Part shown: in pieces, positions 1 through 8,237 of the stretch
Layout: each line of letters starts with the position of its first letter
Numbering within the stretch: the stretch's first letter is position 1
Assembly (NCBI RefSeq): GCF_003056725.1
Contig: NZ_QBKZ01000013.1
Coordinates: 81,295 to 145,294, forward strand
Reading direction: 5' to 3'
DNA length: 64,000 bases
Source of the DNA: Mangrovicoccus ximenensis
Lineage (GTDB): Bacteria > Pseudomonadota > Alphaproteobacteria > Rhodobacterales > Rhodobacteraceae
Notes under the pieces: generated by a model
The model's input: only the letters and a program-made list of their open reading frames with translations
What the model was told of the DNA's origin: nothing
Databases searched by the model: none
Made by a program: the position numbers and the translations under genes

Positions 1-258
1 GGCGTGGCGCCGCCGGAGCTGGACTGTCCCGACTGGGAATTGCGCATGCTCCGGGGCGATCCGGTGCCGCCGCAGGACCTTGCCGAGCGGCTGGTGGCCC
101 GCGGCTATGCGGCGCTGATGGTGCAGAGCTTCGCGCGCGGCGCCGGTCCCTCGGATGTCAACCTGGTGTTCTGGACATGGACAGGGCGGCCGCCGCACCA
201 GGTCCGGGTCGTGGACAGCATCCAGCGCCTGCCGCGCGACCGGAGCTCCTGGCAGTAG
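1..258 (+). CDS. RES-domain protein, C-terminal part (5' end outside window)
   Basis: The open frame runs in from the left edge and stops with TAG at 256-258, giving about 85 residues. The tail is typical of the RES domain: a G-Y-A-A-L..QSFARG stretch, then NLVFWTW, then a V-D-S-I-Q-R-LPRDRSSW ending like the usual VIDP..RLPxDxSSW. RES proteins are NAD+-consuming toxins (MbcT/RES class) normally paired with an upstream Xre/MbcA antitoxin, which would lie outside the window. The catalytic Arg/Tyr/Glu region of the N-terminal half cannot be seen, so whether the gene is intact is unknown. Confidence 0.6.
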   Translation, partial: GVAPPELDCPDWELRMLRGDPVPPQDLAERLVARGYAALMVQSFARGAGPSDVNLVFWTWTGRPPHQVRVVDSIQRLPRDRSSWQ

Positions 259-388
259 CCGGCGTCTCATGGCCCGGAATTTGCATGGACCCCGGCAGGC
301 ATCCTCCCGCCTGCCGGACGCCGTCCCCAAGAGGGGCGGCGTCCGGACGGGCGTGCCGCTTCCGAAATGCCTCGCAAGGAAAAGCAGG

Positions 389-1243
389 ATGCTCGATCTC
401 CATAAACTCTCCGCCTACAAGATTCCCGATACCGAAATGACGGTGACCCGGCGGGACACGGTCCTCTACAACCTGTCGGTCGGGCTCGGCGCCGATCCGG
501 TCGACGAGGCGCAGCTGCGGTTCCTGCGGCCCGGCGACCTCTCGGCGGTCCCCAGCATGGCGACGATGATCGCCATGCCCTACGCTTGGATCCGCAAGGC
601 CGATGCCGGCTTCTCCGGCAAGAGCGTCCATGCCGGGATCCGCTTCCGCCTGCATGAGCCGCTGCCGCCCGAGGGCAGCTTCGTCTCGGTCAACGCGGTG
701 GGCGAAATCCTCGACAAGGGGCCCGGCAAGGCGGCCATCGTCTCGAACGAGCGGCGCATCCACGACAAGGCAACGGGCCGGCTGCTGGTCTCGATCCGCT
801 CCACCAACATGTTCCGCGGCGATGGCGGCTTCGGCGGTCCCGGCCAGCCGGCCGAGCCGCCGGTCGAGCTGCCCGACCGCAGCCCGGATGCCGTGCACGA
901 GATGCCGACGCTGCCGCAGCAAGGGCTGCTCTACCAACTCAACGGCGACTGGAACCCGCTGCACAACGATCCGGAAACCGCCCGCAGCCAGGGATTTCCG
1001 CGTCCGATCCTGCACGGGCTGTGCACCTACGGGATCACCTGCCACGCCCTGCTGCGCCATCTGTGCGGCTACGACCCGGCGCGCATCCGGATGATGACGG
1101 CGAATTTCACCCGTCCGGTCTATCCCGGCGAGACCCTGGCCGTGCGCATCTGGCACGCGCCGGGCGGCGTCTTCTTCCAGACAGCCGTTCCGGCGCGCGG
1201 CGAGACGGTGCTCGACCGGGGCTTCGCCGAGATCGGCGGCTGA
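389..1243 (+). CDS. MaoC-family (hydratase-2 type) enoyl-CoA hydratase/dehydratase
   Basis: 284 residues, started at the ATG preceded by AAGGA about 8 nt upstream; the frame is open further upstream but without homology. The N-terminal half (about residues 20-140) carries the YNLSVGLGADPVDEAQLRFL segment typical of the degenerate first hot-dog of eukaryote-like hydratase 2. The C-terminal half has the hydratase-2 signature GDWNPLH (about residues 186-192, catalytic Asp/His) followed by GFPRPILHGLCTYG. The family hydrates trans-2-enoyl-CoA or related CoA esters in the cytoplasm. It stands about 280 nt upstream of a tricarboxylate transporter on the same strand, so it may act on the imported acid after CoA activation; that link is inference. 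Substrate unknown. Confidence 0.85.
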   Translation: MLDLHKLSAYKIPDTEMTVTRRDTVLYNLSVGLGADPVDEAQLRFLRPGDLSAVPSMATMIAMPYAWIRKADAGFSGKSVHAGIRFRLHEPLPPEGSFVSVNAVGEILDKGPGKAAIVSNERRIHDKATGRLLVSIRSTNMFRGDGGFGGPGQPAEPPVELPDRSPDAVHEMPTLPQQGLLYQLNGDWNPLHNDPETARSQGFPRPILHGLCTYGITCHALLRHLCGYDPARIRMMTANFTRPVYPGETLAVRIWHAPGGVFFQTAVPARGETVLDRGFAEIGG

Positions 1244-1527
1244 GACCGCGGGCCGCCGCTGCCGGATAATTCGGAGATTCCGCACAATCCCCGGAAACTC
1301 CGCATGATCGGTCCAATGTTGCGTTGGCAGGACCGGGCCCGGCGGCAAGGATGGTCCCAGGTGGTGCCGCAACCCCGCCCTTCCGCCGCCGCACAGCGCT
1401 GCGGCCGGAGGCGGGCACGGGCGCTCCGGAGCGTTTGGAGGAGCGTTTCCGGGGCGGACGGACCGGGCGGCACATGCCTGCGCGACGCCAGGGCGGACGG
1501 GAGATCCGCGGCGGTTGGGAGGAAAAA

Positions 1528-1980
1528 GTGCTGGACCGAAACTACCGTGATGCCGCCGCCGGCATCGTGATCGCGCTGATGGGCACGATGATCGCGGCGC
1601 ATGCATATTTCAACCTCGAGATGGGAACGGCGCGGCGGATGGGGCCGGGCATGGTGCCCTTCTGGCTGGGTCTGCTGATGCTGGCGCTCGGTGCCGCCAT
1701 CGGCCTCAAGGGCTGGCGCGAAAGCGGCGGGCGCGACCTGGCGCTGCCGGTCAGGCCGCTCGCCGTCGTGGGACTGGCCATCGCGGCGTTCGCGCTGGCC
1801 GTGCCGCATGTCGGCGTGCTGCCGGCAGTCTTCCTGCTGGCTTGCATCGCGACCGCCGCCGAACCCGGCATGCCCCTGCCGCGGCGGCTGATGCTGGCCG
1901 CCGGGCTCTCGGCCTTCTGCTATGTCGTCTTTTCGCTGCTGCTGCAGCTGACGCTGCCGATGATCGATTGGAGGCTCTGA
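1528..1980 (+). CDS. tctB: Tripartite tricarboxylate transporter small permease TctB
   Basis: 150 residues from a GTG start with a clear GGGAGG ribosome site 5 nt upstream; the frame is open further upstream but those residues look non-coding. Four hydrophobic segments are visible: GIVIALMGTMIAAHAYF, PFWLGLLMLALGAAI, LAVVGLAIAAFALAV and the region from about residue 115 to the end. TctB is the poorly conserved small membrane subunit that works with TctA in the inner membrane to import carboxylates delivered by a periplasmic binding protein. The stop codon overlaps the tctA start (TGATG), so the two are translationally coupled. Length fits the family. Confidence 0.88.
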   Translation: MLDRNYRDAAAGIVIALMGTMIAAHAYFNLEMGTARRMGPGMVPFWLGLLMLALGAAIGLKGWRESGGRDLALPVRPLAVVGLAIAAFALAVPHVGVLPAVFLLACIATAAEPGMPLPRRLMLAAGLSAFCYVVFSLLLQLTLPMIDWRL

Positions 1981-3482
1981 TGGACATGCTCGCGAATGTC
2001 GCCCTCGGCCTCGAGACCGCGCTGATGCCGGTCAACCTGGCCTACTGCCTGCTCGGCGTGTTCCTCGGCATCGTCGTCGGGGTCATCCCCGGCATCGGGG
2101 CGCTGGCCACCATGTCGATGCTGATCCCCATGACCTTCGTGATGGAGCCGGCCTCGGCGCTGATCATGCTGGCCGGGATCTACTACGGGAGCTGCTTCGG
2201 CTCCAGCGTGTCGGCCATCCTGATCAACATCCCCGGCGCGCCGCACAGCGCGGTCACCTGCCTGGACGGCAATCCGATGGCGCGCAGCGGCCGCGCCGGA
2301 GTGGCGCTGTTCATGGCCTCGATCGCCTCCTTCGCCGGCGGCTCGCTCGGGATCGTCGTGCTGATGGCCTTCGCACCGGCCCTGGGCAAGTTCGCCCTCC
2401 AGATCGGCCCGGCGGAGTATTTCTCGCTGGTGCTCCTCGGCATGGTCGCGTCTTCCGCGATCGGCTCGGGGTCGATGCTCAAGAGCCTCGCCATGGCGGC
2501 GGCCGGGATCTGGCTGGGGCTGATCGGCACCGACCCCAATACAGGCAGCTACCGCTACACTTTCGGCGCGCTCGAGCTGACCGGGGGCGTGCACCTGATC
2601 GCCCTGGCGATGGGCTTCTTCGGCGTCACCGAGGTGATCTGCTCGATCGGCCGCCTGTCGCTGAGCCATGTCACGCCGGGCAAGGTCAATTTCCGTTCGA
2701 TGCTGCCGACGCGCGAGGACCTGCGCCGCTCGGCCGGGCCGATCCTGCGCGGCACCGGGCTCGGCGCGTTCTTCGGCGCGCTGCCGGGGACGGGACCGAC
2801 GGTGGCCGCCTACATCTCCTACGCGGTGGAACTGCGGGTCACGAAGACCCGCGCGCGCTTCGGCAAGGGCGCCGTCGAGGGCGTCGTCGCGCCGGAGGCC
2901 GCCAACAATGCCGCCGACCAGACCTCGTTCATCCCGACACTGTCGCTGGGTATCCCGGGCAGCGCCACCATGGTGCTGCTGCTCGCGGCGCTGATCATCC
3001 AGGGGATCACCCCCGGGCCGACGCTGGTGGCCAACCATCCCGACATCTTCTGGGGCCTGGTCATGAGCTTCTGGGTCGGCAACATCCTGCTCGTGGTGAT
3101 GAATATCGGCCTCATCGGCTTCTGGGTGCGGCTGCTGCTGATCCCCTACCGCTATCTCTATCCCGCGATCCTGATGTTCGTCTGCGTCGGCACCTATTCC
3201 ATCGCCGCCTCGCCCTTCGACGTCTGGCTGATGCTGCTCTTCGGCGTGGCGGGCGCATTCATGCGGCTGGCCGGCCTGTCGCCGACCTCGCTGCTGCTCG
3301 GCTTCATCCTCGGGCCGATGCTCGAGGAGAACTTCCGCCGCGCCATGGTCATTTCGCGCGGGGATTTCGCCTATTTCGTCGAACAGCCGATCAGCGCCGC
3401 GATCCTCGCGGCCACCGCGATGATCGTCCTGTTCGGCGCCTGGAGTTCCGTCCGGTCGGCCCGCGCCCTGCGCACCGCCTGA
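1980..3482 (+). CDS. tctA: Tripartite tricarboxylate transporter large permease TctA
   Basis: 500 residues, normal for TctA, starting at the ATG that overlaps the tctB stop by one base. It shows the family hallmarks: the N-terminal GVIPGIGALATMSMLIPMTF segment, the GSSVSAILINIPGAPHSAVT motif, a second similar half with GALPGTGPTVAAYISYAVE, and SFIPTLSLGIPGSATMVLL. About a dozen membrane segments are expected. It is the main transmembrane component of a secondary, ion-driven carboxylate importer. The operon order tctB-tctA-tctC with short gaps indicates one transport unit. Confidence 0.95.
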   Translation: MDMLANVALGLETALMPVNLAYCLLGVFLGIVVGVIPGIGALATMSMLIPMTFVMEPASALIMLAGIYYGSCFGSSVSAILINIPGAPHSAVTCLDGNPMARSGRAGVALFMASIASFAGGSLGIVVLMAFAPALGKFALQIGPAEYFSLVLLGMVASSAIGSGSMLKSLAMAAAGIWLGLIGTDPNTGSYRYTFGALELTGGVHLIALAMGFFGVTEVICSIGRLSLSHVTPGKVNFRSMLPTREDLRRSAGPILRGTGLGAFFGALPGTGPTVAAYISYAVELRVTKTRARFGKGAVEGVVAPEAANNAADQTSFIPTLSLGIPGSATMVLLLAALIIQGITPGPTLVANHPDIFWGLVMSFWVGNILLVVMNIGLIGFWVRLLLIPYRYLYPAILMFVCVGTYSIAASPFDVWLMLLFGVAGAFMRLAGLSPTSLLLGFILGPMLEENFRRAMVISRGDFAYFVEQPISAAILAATAMIVLFGAWSSVRSARALRTA

Positions 3483-3574
3483 CGCCCCCCATGCGGCCGC
3501 CCGCCCGGAGGAGGGGCGGGGCCGTTCGAAGCCCGGGCGGAGATCCGGGCACATCCCGAAGGAGGAGAACCGAC

Positions 3575-4552
3575 ATGAACCGCAGAACCGCCTTGCTCGG
3601 CGCCGCGTCCGCGCTTGCCGCCATCGCCGCTCTCGCCGGCGCCGCCGCCGCGCAGGACGATGATTTCCCGCAGAAGCCGATCACGCTGATCGTGCCATCG
3701 GCCCCCGGCGGCTCGACCGACGTCACCGCGCGCAAGACCGCCGAGCTGATGGGCGAGCATCTCGGCGTGACCATCGTGGTCGAGAACCGGCCCGGCGGCG
3801 GCACGCTGATCGGATCGCGCCATGTCGCCCAGTCCGATCCCGACGGCTACACCCTGCTGGCCCAGTCGAGCGCGGTCAGCATGTTCCCCTTCACCTTCCG
3901 CGATCCCGGCGTGTCGCTGGACGACCTGCGGCCGATCGGCGTCATGCTGCGCCAGGCCAATGTCTTCTCGGTCGGCCAGGCCTCCGAATTCACCTCGATG
4001 GCCGATCTCATCGCGCATTCCGAGGCGCATCCCGAGGATCTGACCTTCGGAACCGGCGGTCCGGCCAGCCCGATCAGCTACACGGTCGAGATGTTCAAGC
4101 ACGCCTCGGGCGCCAACCTGTCGCCGGTGCAGTACAAGGGCGCCGGCGACACCTTCCCCGACGTGATCGCCGGGCGGGTGACGATGGTCTCCTCGGGCTA
4201 TTCGGGGCAGTCGGGATTCTACGAACAGGGCCAGCTGCGCCCGCTCGCCGTCTCGGGGCCCGAACGGATCGCCTCGCTGCCCGACGTGCCGACGCTGCGC
4301 GAGGTCGGCGTGCCGCTCGACGTCTCGGTCTGGCTCGGCATCTTCGCCGTGGCGGGCACGCCGGACCCGGTGGTCGCGAAGCTGTCCGGCGCGCTGCAAT
4401 ACGCGCTGGAAGACGAGGCGCGCCGCGCCGAGATCATCGAACAGGGCGGCGATCCGGCCTTCCTGGCGCCGGAGGAATTCGAGGCGCTGCTGGCCAGGGA
4501 GGCCGAGACCTTCCGCGAACTGGCGGACGTGACCGGGATCGAACCGCAGTAA
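3575..4552 (+). CDS. tctC: Tripartite tricarboxylate transporter substrate-binding protein (Bug family)
   Basis: 325 residues with a strong GGAGGAG site 8 nt before the ATG. The first 25 residues are a Sec signal peptide (MNRR, hydrophobic alanine-rich core, cleavage near AAAAQ). The mature start KPITLIVPSAPGGSTDVTAR and the VVENRPGGGTLIGSRHVAQS and DPDGYTLL motifs are diagnostic of Bug/TctC periplasmic receptors that clasp the ligand carboxylate. Together with TctA and TctB it completes the system. The ligand cannot be read from sequence; Bug proteins bind citrate, other dicarboxylates, nicotinate, aromatic acids or amino acids. Confidence 0.93.
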   Translation: MNRRTALLGAASALAAIAALAGAAAAQDDDFPQKPITLIVPSAPGGSTDVTARKTAELMGEHLGVTIVVENRPGGGTLIGSRHVAQSDPDGYTLLAQSSAVSMFPFTFRDPGVSLDDLRPIGVMLRQANVFSVGQASEFTSMADLIAHSEAHPEDLTFGTGGPASPISYTVEMFKHASGANLSPVQYKGAGDTFPDVIAGRVTMVSSGYSGQSGFYEQGQLRPLAVSGPERIASLPDVPTLREVGVPLDVSVWLGIFAVAGTPDPVVAKLSGALQYALEDEARRAEIIEQGGDPAFLAPEEFEALLAREAETFRELADVTGIEPQ

Positions 4553-4559
4553 CCTCCCG

Positions 4560-4588
4560 CCGGGCGGCCGCGGCCTGCCGCCGCCCGG
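4560..4588 (+). terminator. Stem-loop after tctC
   Basis: Nine-base arms CCGGGCGGC and GCCGCCCGG with an 11-nt loop lie just downstream of the tctC stop. There is no following T run, so it may be an mRNA-stabilising end or a weak terminator. Confidence 0.35.
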
Positions 4589-4845
4589 TCCCTGCGTCGC
4601 ACATGGGCCACAGCGCGCAGGCCCGATTGCGGAGCGCAAGGACGCTCCGCCGTCCCCCACCGCAGAGCGCGCGGGGCGTTTCGGTCCTTCGGCCGCGAAG
4701 CGGCCCCCGCTGCCTGCCATGAGCGGAAAGGCGAGCGGAGCGCGTGCCATGGCAAGCGGCCCTGCCGCCATGCAGAGGCGCCGCCAGCCGCCGCGGCACC
4801 GGCGGAGCGGAGAGCCGGAGAACCAAAGCGGCTCCCCGGTCCGGA

Positions 4846-5145
4846 TCAGAGCAGGAAACCGATCTCCTCGGGGTCCAATCCGCCTGCTCCGCGCAGCAGC
4901 ACCGCGCCGCCGGACCCGGCGAGGCCGATCACCAGGTCATCGCCTTCGCGGACCACGTCAATCGCTGTCTCGCCGTCCAGGGCGAAGGCAGCCAGGTCCA
5001 GAAGGTCGGCCCCGGCGTCGAAATCCGTCACCGTGTCGCGGCCGCCGCCCGGAGCGAAGACGAAGACATCCGCGCCCCCGCCGCCGGTCAGCAGGTCGTC
5101 GCCGGCGCCGCCCGCCAGCGTATCCGCACCGAAGCCGCCGTCGAG
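4846..5145 (-). pseudogene. RTX/hemolysin-type calcium-binding C-terminal remnant
   Basis: About 100 codons ending at a proper stop. The sequence contains two nonapeptide calcium-binding repeats (DGGFGADTL, GGAGDDLLT) followed by GGGGADVFVFAPGGGRDTV and TDFDAGADLLDL, the usual last repeats and capping strand of serralysin-like or other RTX exoproteins exported by type I secretion. Nothing recognisable precedes them: the frame continues upstream for only about 16 codons without repeats. This is the 3' end of a larger exoprotein gene whose body has been deleted. No secretion genes are nearby. Confidence 0.7.
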
Positions 5146-5254
5146 GGATGCCCGAAACGACAAAGGCGGCCCGCAGGGGACCGCCGATGGCATCCGCAGG
5201 CAGGCTGCGGGAGGTAGTCACGGTCCGTCCCCGGAGCTCCGGGGGCGCGCCGTC

Positions 5255-5452
5255 TCAGCGGGCGGCGCGCAGTGCGGCAGCGTCGATCTCGTCGCGGCTC
5301 AGGCCGATGTCGCGCAGGGTCTCGTCCGAAAGGGCGGACAGGGCGCGGCGGGTCTTCTCGACGCGGGCAGCCTTGGCGAAGCCGGCGGCAAGGGATTCGT
5401 AGACGCGCAGGGTGTAGGACGGCTTGCGCGCTGCAAGGGTAGCGGTGGTCAT
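5255..5452 (-). CDS. DUF1127 domain protein
   Basis: 65 residues starting at MTTATLAARK, chosen because GGAG lies about 8 nt upstream and the longer frame adds residues without similarity. The C-terminal half carries the DUF1127 signature L-S-D-E-T-L-R-D-I-G-L-S-R-D-E-I. These small basic proteins are common in Rhodobacterales and some have been linked to RNA binding and phosphate or stress responses; the role here is not known. A perfect 16-base palindrome (CCCCGGAGCTCCGGGG, 5229-5244) follows the stop and may end the transcript. A second DUF1127 gene lies at 40256-40420. Confidence 0.85.
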   Translation of the reverse strand: MTTATLAARKPSYTLRVYESLAAGFAKAARVEKTRRALSALSDETLRDIGLSRDEIDAAALRAAR

Positions 5453-5589
5453 GGCAATGCTCCGAAGGTTTTCACATCGCAGAAACGGCAATCATTCCTG
5501 CCTTCGGGATGCACATATGTTGCGCAGTTTGAAAACACCAATGCCGGATCGGCCAAGCGGGATTGCACCGGACGCATGGCCCTGCGGGA

Positions 5590-5805
5590 TCAGCCGAAGC
5601 CCTGCGACGCCAGCCCCCAGACCTTGCCGGACACGGGCACCGCTCCGCGCTGCATGACAGTTCCCTCATGCTCCCGCAAGAGCCCGAGAGCAGCCAGATC
5701 GGCCCCCAGCCCGGCGCCGTCCGGCACGTCGATCCGCAGGTAGCCGCCCGCCGCCAGCGCCGCGCCCTGCCGGATCAGCACCGCCGCTTCGGCGCGGTCC
5801 ACCCT
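5590..5805 (-). pseudogene. GNAT acetyltransferase, C-terminal domain remnant
   Basis: About 72 codons ending at a natural stop. The text AEAAVLIRQGAALAAGGYLR, then IDVPDGAGL, then GTVMQRGAVPV and VWGLASQGFG matches the second domain (Acetyltransf_18 type) that follows the catalytic GNAT domain in two-domain acetyltransferases. The whole N-terminal acetyl-CoA binding domain is missing: upstream of about 5805 the frame reads as noise. The break coincides with the break in the ccdA remnant on the other strand, so both genes lost their 5' ends at one junction. Confidence 0.6.
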
Positions 5806-5828
5806 GGGCCGCTTCGGCCCGGGCAGGA

Positions 5829-5894
5829 CTCGACGACGAGGCCCGCCATCTCGAGGCCTCCGGCCCCACCCTCGCGCGGTTCCGCCGCTTCTGA
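5829..5894 (+). pseudogene. CcdA antitoxin C-terminal remnant
   Basis: Twenty-one codons in frame before TGA at 5892-5894 read LDDEARHLEASGPTLARFRRF, closely resembling the toxin-binding tail of CcdA-type antitoxins (..Y-x-x-x-V-E-x-x-G-x-x-L-A-R-F/Y-R-x-F). No start codon or DNA-binding ribbon-helix-helix part is present upstream; the frame runs into the truncated acetyltransferase. The stop is 5 nt before the ccdB start, the expected ccdAB spacing. The antitoxin gene therefore appears beheaded. Confidence 0.5.
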
Positions 5895-5899
5895 CCGGC

Positions 5900-6199
5900 A
5901 TGGCCCAAGGCGATATCCACCGCACCCGCGACGGGCGCGACCTGATCTGCCGCGTGCAGACCGATCTTGGCGTCGACACGCCCTATGTGCTCTGCGCGCC
6001 GGTGCTGCCGCGGGCCGAATGGGGCGCGCTGGTGCCGAAGCTGCACATCCCCGTCCGCCTCGGCGGCGTGCCGCATGTCATCCTGATGTCGCAGATGGTC
6101 GCCATCCCCGCGCGCGAAATCGGCCCCGTCACCGGCAGTGCCGCCGCCTGGCGGGACGAGATCGTCGCGGCGGTGGACCTGCTGGTCTCGGGGTTCTGA
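5900..6199 (+). CDS. ccdB: CcdB-family toxin
   Basis: 99 residues, the normal CcdB length. Features: N-terminal D-I-H-R-T-R-D-G with L-I-C-R-V-Q-T-D, then the conserved VLPRAEW, the PHVILMSQMVAIPAREIG segment and the C-terminal D-E-I-V-A-A-V-D-L-L-V-S-G-F; CcdB uses its C-terminal Trp/Gly/Phe region to trap DNA gyrase, and the GF end is kept here. It begins 5 nt after the stop of a ccdA remnant and has no ribosome site of its own, suggesting dependence on coupled translation from ccdA. With ccdA truncated, the toxin is probably silent or antidoted elsewhere. gyrA, half of its target, is at 36433-39159. Confidence 0.8.
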   Translation: MAQGDIHRTRDGRDLICRVQTDLGVDTPYVLCAPVLPRAEWGALVPKLHIPVRLGGVPHVILMSQMVAIPAREIGPVTGSAAAWRDEIVAAVDLLVSGF

Positions 6200-7386
6200 T
6201 CACGGCTCCGGAGCGCCTGCAGCGCCCGGCCCGCGATACCTGTTTGCGTCACGCCCGTAGCGGACGTGACGCACCCTCCCTCCGAATGCGGTGCCTGTGC
6301 GCGTTGCGGCCAGACGGCAGGAGCCGAGCCGACGCCCCAAGCGACGGGCGGGCCGCGCAGGAAAGCGGCAGTTCCCGGCCTGCGCCAACCGGATCGCATC
6401 GGAGCAAGGCCCACCGGCGCTCCGCCGGTGACAGGGTCTTGGCTGTGCGGGCGGACTTTGCTGGACACAGGGGATCGGGGGCGCCCTGTGACTCAAATGC
6501 AGCAGCCGGATGGCATGGGCAGTTCTCCGGAGACGACCGACAGGACCGCCGACCGGCAGTCCTGCAACCAGGCGCTGGGGCAGCCAAGCTCTCCGACGGT
6601 CCGGTTCGCGCGGCATTGTTGCCGAAGTCATCTCCGGGACGTGATGCCGGCCCCGCGTTGCCCGAACCCGAAGCCGTTCGGGGCGCGGGCCCCGACATCC
6701 CCGCCAATGCGCGATCGCCCGGCCGGAGCACACCGTCTGGGCGCGGCCAATCTCCGCCTTGCAGCCCTTTTTTCCGGCCGCCGTTCCGCGGCGGCCGCAG
6801 CAACGCCCCGCGCAGCCGGAAGGGATCGGACGAGGCCGGCGCACAAGCGACCGCGACCCATGGTGCGCGGATACCCCGGAGCACGGGTCGGGCCATCAGC
6901 CGCATTCCGGCGGTCAGGCCGGACGTGCAAGCCGGAACCATCGCGATCGGGCGAATCCGCATCGTGACCACGAACCGGAAGGCATCCGGACGGTGCGGCG
7001 TTCCTGCCCCCCTCGGGACCGCTGGTCCGGAGACCGTAGCCCCGCGTCGCACGGCCCGGCCATGGCGGCATCCCGAGAGCCGGGCCGGCCGGGACAACCG
7101 GAAACGGTGGGCCGCCAAAGCGCGGCCCGGCGGCTGGTCCGTCCAGCGGGTCAAGGGGGACCCGGCACCGTCAGCGGATCCTGCCCCGCAGGACACGGCC
7201 TTTGCCCGCCTCAGACCTGAGCCGTCCCGGTCCCGCCCGCCAGCGGACAGCACGGCGGCCTGACCCTGCTGCGATGTCCGGCCGCTCTGCGCGCCCGCAG
7301 ACGCAATGACGGCGGATAAGTGTGATCTTAGGCCAAATTTCCGCCGGATGGTGACCGGCGCATCAATGTCCGGTAACCTACGTCTC
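6200..7386 (+). other. Gene-free stretch of about 1.2 kb
   Basis: All six frames lack recognisable domains, ribosome sites or codon bias; open frames here are GC-rich artefacts rich in Arg, Pro, Gly and Ala. No tRNA, terminator or long repeat was noticed. It separates ccdB from the promoter region of the truncated ABC ATPase and probably represents decayed sequence. Confidence 0.5.
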
Positions 7387-7425
7387 TCCCTGACTGTTGA
7401 CGCAGGTCAGGGACAGGCCGACCAT
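7387..7425 (+). promoter_or_regulatory. Palindromic operator over a putative promoter
   Basis: An inverted repeat TCCCTGAC (7387-7394) / GTCAGGGA (7406-7413) brackets a TTGACG -35 box (7397-7402). GACCAT at 7420-7425 would be the -10 with a 17-nt spacer. The layout suggests a dimeric repressor site controlling the ABC ATPase that starts at 7459. The protein binding it is unknown. Confidence 0.4.
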
Positions 7426-7458
7426 CCGGAGCGAGACTGCCCGGCGGGGGAGCGCTAC

Positions 7459-8046
7459 ATGGCGGCAGCAGGCGACATCATCCGGACCGCGGGGCTGGGC
7501 AAGACCTACCGCAGCGGCGCGCTGGAAGTGCAGGCGCTGCGCAGCGTCGATTTCGCGGCCTCCCCCGGCGAGTTCACCGTGATCCTCGGCCCCTCCGGCT
7601 CGGGCAAGTCGACCTTCCTCAACATCCTCGGCGGGCTCGACACCGCCACCTCCGGCCAGGTCTGGTTCCGCGGCCAGGAGCTGACCCGGCTCTCGGAGCG
7701 CGGCCTGACCCGCTACCGCCGCGACTATGTCGGCTTCGTCTTCCAGTTCTACAACCTCGTCCCCAGCCTGACTGCGCTCGAGAACGTGGCGCTGGTCACC
7801 GAGATCGCCCGCGATCCGATGCGCCCCGAAGAGGCGCTGGATCTCGTCGGCCTCGCCGCGCGCCGCGACCACTTCCCCGCCCAGCTGTCGGGCGGCGAGC
7901 AGCAGCGCGTCGCCATTGCCCGCGCCATCGCCAAGCGCCCCGACCTGCTGTTCTGCGACGAGCCGACCGGCGCGCTCGACAGCGCCACCGGCATCCGCGT
8001 GCTCGAGGCGCTGACCGAGGTCAACAGCGCGACCGGCGCGACCACG
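7459..8046 (+). pseudogene. LolD/MacB-type ABC transporter ATPase, truncated before the H-loop
   Basis: Starts at ATG after GGGGGAG. The protein has Walker [10 protein letters not shown] (about residue 45), the Q-loop region [18 protein letters not shown] typical of LolD/MacB/FtsE relatives, the signature LSGGEQQR and Walker [13 protein letters not shown] with D-loop. It breaks after [12 protein letters not shown], where LIVTHN should supply the switch histidine; the frame then runs on as unrelated sequence to 8187. Without the H-loop and the partner permease (normally immediately downstream) it should be non-functional. What follows at once is an unrelated nuclease gene, so permease and ATPase tail were lost together. 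Confidence 0.8.
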
Positions 8047-8237
8047 CGGCGCGTGCCGGGGACCCCATGCCCGCCCGCGTTTCTCGGGCCCGGGCGCGGA
8101 CGGGGCGGCACCGCCTCCGCATCGCATGGCCCCGCCGACCCGGCCGAAGGGCAAGAAAATGTGAATGTATTTCAGCAAGTTGCATAAAGTTGACCGCCCA
8201 ATCGGCAGACGCCGTTCCTGCCGAAAGGGTCATTGAA

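Noticed and set aside
5563..7263. Open frame of 566 codons across the GNAT/ccdA/ccdB region
   Set aside because: Frame differs from that of ccdA and ccdB; composition is Arg/Pro/Ala/Ser noise.
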